From assembly GCF_016481275.1 (NCBI RefSeq), contig NZ_JAEMNW010000003.1, forward strand, positions 62,001 through 126,000: a DNA stretch of 64,000 nucleotides, in the 5' to 3' direction. The notes beneath the pieces are model-generated. The model had not been told where the DNA came from. It saw only the letters and a program-made list of their open reading frames with translations, and did not search any database. The DNA is from Antrihabitans auranticaus. GTDB lineage: Bacteria > Actinomycetota > Actinomycetes > Mycobacteriales > Mycobacteriaceae. Position numbers and translations under genes: made by a program. Of the stretch, positions 60,407 through 64,000 are shown piece by piece (positions within the stretch are counted from its first letter, which is position 1; the number at the start of each line of letters is the position of its first letter).

Positions 60407-60661
60407 ATGAACATTCACGCACAACCAGAAACCCTGAACTTCCTCGCCGACCACTACGACCGCGTCGGCCCGCCGTGGCCGGCCTTCTTCCTGATCCCGC
60501 TGCTGTTCTGGATCACGATCGTCGCGGTCGTCATTTTCGCGCGCCGCCGATTCCACGCGCGGTCCGGTGAGGGGACGTTGCGCGACGTGTTCGCCCGCGG
60601 GGAGATCAGCGAGGCCGACTATCGTGCGCGGCTGAAGGTCTTGCAGGAGACGCGGCGATGA
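60407..60661 (+). CDS. Small membrane protein with SHOCT domain
   Basis: An 84-residue protein with one membrane helix (about 26-46) and a C-terminal SHOCT motif (GTLRDVFARGEISEADYRAR). SHOCT domains are short oligomerisation modules found on many membrane proteins. The start is the ATG at 60407 after a GGTTGG-like site. It overlaps the next gene by 4 bases. Confidence 0.8.
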   Translation: MNIHAQPETLNFLADHYDRVGPPWPAFFLIPLLFWITIVAVVIFARRRFHARSGEGTLRDVFARGEISEADYRARLKVLQETRR

Positions 60662-61449
60662 GCGACTTCGCCTTCGCGGTCATCATTACGCCGCGCGGCG
60701 GTAAGGATTGGATCGCGCAGGTCCGACGCGCGGAGGACCAGGGATTCTCAGCAATCTTGTTGCCGGACACCATGTTCACGCCGTCGCCGTTCCCGGCGCT
60801 GGCAGCCGCGGCGGCCGTTACGTCGACGATCAAACTGCGGCCGTGGGTGCTGTCCGCGCCGTTGCGGCATCGCGCAGCGACCGCTCGCGAAGTTTCGGCC
60901 CTTCAGTTGCTTTCCGACGGCAGGTTCGAACTCGGCATCGGTGCCGGTCGCCCGGGCGGCGACGGTGAGGCCGCGAAGCTGGGCATGACATGGGGAACGC
61001 CCGGCGAGCGGCGCGCGAAGGTTGCGGAAACCGTTGCGGCTGTTCGCGAGAGCGTCGACCCGGTGCCGCCGGTCATCGTCGCAGCCTCGGGTCCACGATT
61101 GCTTGCCGACGCCGCCGGGTACGCCGACCGTGTCTCGCTCGCAGCCCCGCCCGCGGCGACCGAAGCCGACCTCCTACCGATGGCCGACGCCGTCCGGTCG
61201 GTGCGGGAGCTGCCGATCACCTACCAGCTCGTCGGCATCGGCGACAGACTGCCGTACTTCACGGCGACAAAGTTCGGTCACACTGCGGCGGGTTTGCGCG
61301 AAGCCGGTGCGGCCGGCGTGCTCAGCGCCGATCCGGATACCGCGATCGCCGAGTTGTACAACCTGCGCGACCGGCTGGGCATCGACGAGCTGGTCGTCCC
61401 AGGTGAATTGGCGGACGATTTTGCGCAAGTGCTGGCTCGAATCGGGTGA
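60658..61449 (+). CDS. Luciferase-like (LLM class) oxidoreductase
   Basis: A 263-residue TIM-barrel protein of the bacterial luciferase/F420-dependent family (LLPDTMFTPSPFPAL, GRFELGIGAGRPG, PPVIVAASGPRLL). In Mycobacteriales many use F420H2, others FMN; the cofactor cannot be decided. Coupled by ATGA overlap to the SHOCT protein and followed by a terminator. Confidence 0.85.
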   Translation: MSDFAFAVIITPRGGKDWIAQVRRAEDQGFSAILLPDTMFTPSPFPALAAAAAVTSTIKLRPWVLSAPLRHRAATAREVSALQLLSDGRFELGIGAGRPGGDGEAAKLGMTWGTPGERRAKVAETVAAVRESVDPVPPVIVAASGPRLLADAAGYADRVSLAAPPAATEADLLPMADAVRSVRELPITYQLVGIGDRLPYFTATKFGHTAAGLREAGAAGVLSADPDTAIAELYNLRDRLGIDELVVPGELADDFAQVLARIG

Positions 61450-61453
61450 ACCC

Positions 61454-61489
61454 AAAACGGGCGGCCAGGTTTCCCTGGCCGCCCGTTTT
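61454..61489. terminator. Bidirectional intrinsic terminator before clpC
   Basis: Perfect 16-base arms, AAAACGGGCGGCCAGG (61454-61469) and its complement (61474-61489), enclose the loop TTTC. The A-run and T-run on the two sides serve both the LLM gene (plus) and clpC (minus). Confidence 0.93.
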
Positions 61490-61499
61490 GTTGTGACTC

Positions 61500-64000
<2,501 letters not shown>

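Overview
The window is chromosomal DNA of a high-GC actinobacterium of the order Mycobacteriales. Three things point there: a complete KstR-type steroid (cholesterol-ring) catabolic region, a resuscitation-promoting factor, and the conserved block rlmB-cysS / ispF-ispD-carD / lpqE-radA-disA / canB-mutY / mhuD / clpC. In gene content this block matches the Mycobacterium tuberculosis Rv3579c-Rv3596c neighbourhood. Placing kshA divergent from hsaADCB, and kstD divergent from hsaEGF, is reminiscent of Rhodococcus. My best guess is Rhodococcus or a close Nocardiaceae relative. This is inferred from gene order and protein recognition; no database search was possible.

Region 1 (0-26 kb) is a steroid-degradation island. 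hsaA-D-C-B (minus) diverges from kshA (plus), which is followed by a four-cysteine small protein, an epoxide-hydrolase-like enzyme, an SDR and a VOC protein. A secreted Rpf (minus) follows. hsaE-G-F (minus) then diverges from kstD-chsH3 (plus). A five-gene MoxR/DUF58/DUF4129 membrane operon (14.0-18.1 kb) interrupts the island. After it come chsE1-chsE2-chsH2-chsH1-ltp2 (minus, removal of the last three-carbon side-chain piece), chsE3/fadE34 (minus) and the repressor gene kstR (plus). Six KstR-type operators (core TAGAAC-N2-GTTCTA or close variants) lie in four promoter regions. Together the genes encode ring B opening (KshA and KstD), A-ring hydroxylation and meta-cleavage (HsaAB, HsaC, HsaD), breakdown of the dienoate to pyruvate and propionyl-CoA (HsaE, F, G), and propionyl side-chain removal (ChsE1E2, ChsH1H2, Ltp2).

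Region 2 (26-37 kb) is metabolic and accessory. It holds a trehalose-6-phosphate phosphatase/GH15 fusion, a zinc-type ABC importer behind a Zur-like operator, a small VOC protein, a fused 5-oxoprolinase, an acyl-CoA dehydrogenase and a YGQPQ-repeat membrane protein. A perfect 18-bp inverted repeat sits in the divergent promoter region upstream of the oxoprolinase.

Region 3 (37-54 kb) is the conserved housekeeping block: rlmB, cysS, ispF, ispD, carD, lpqE, radA, disA, canB, mutY. A four-gene conservon (cvnA-D) followed by an MHYT-domain membrane protein lies between cysS and ispF.

Region 4 (54-64 kb) holds mhuD, a cobalamin riboswitch with cbtBA, an OsmC protein, an ABC exporter divergent from a NarL-type two-component system, a SHOCT protein, a luciferase-like oxidoreductase, and clpC, which runs off the right edge. 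Intrinsic-terminator hairpins are visible at several operon ends. Six convergent gene pairs overlap at their 3' ends.
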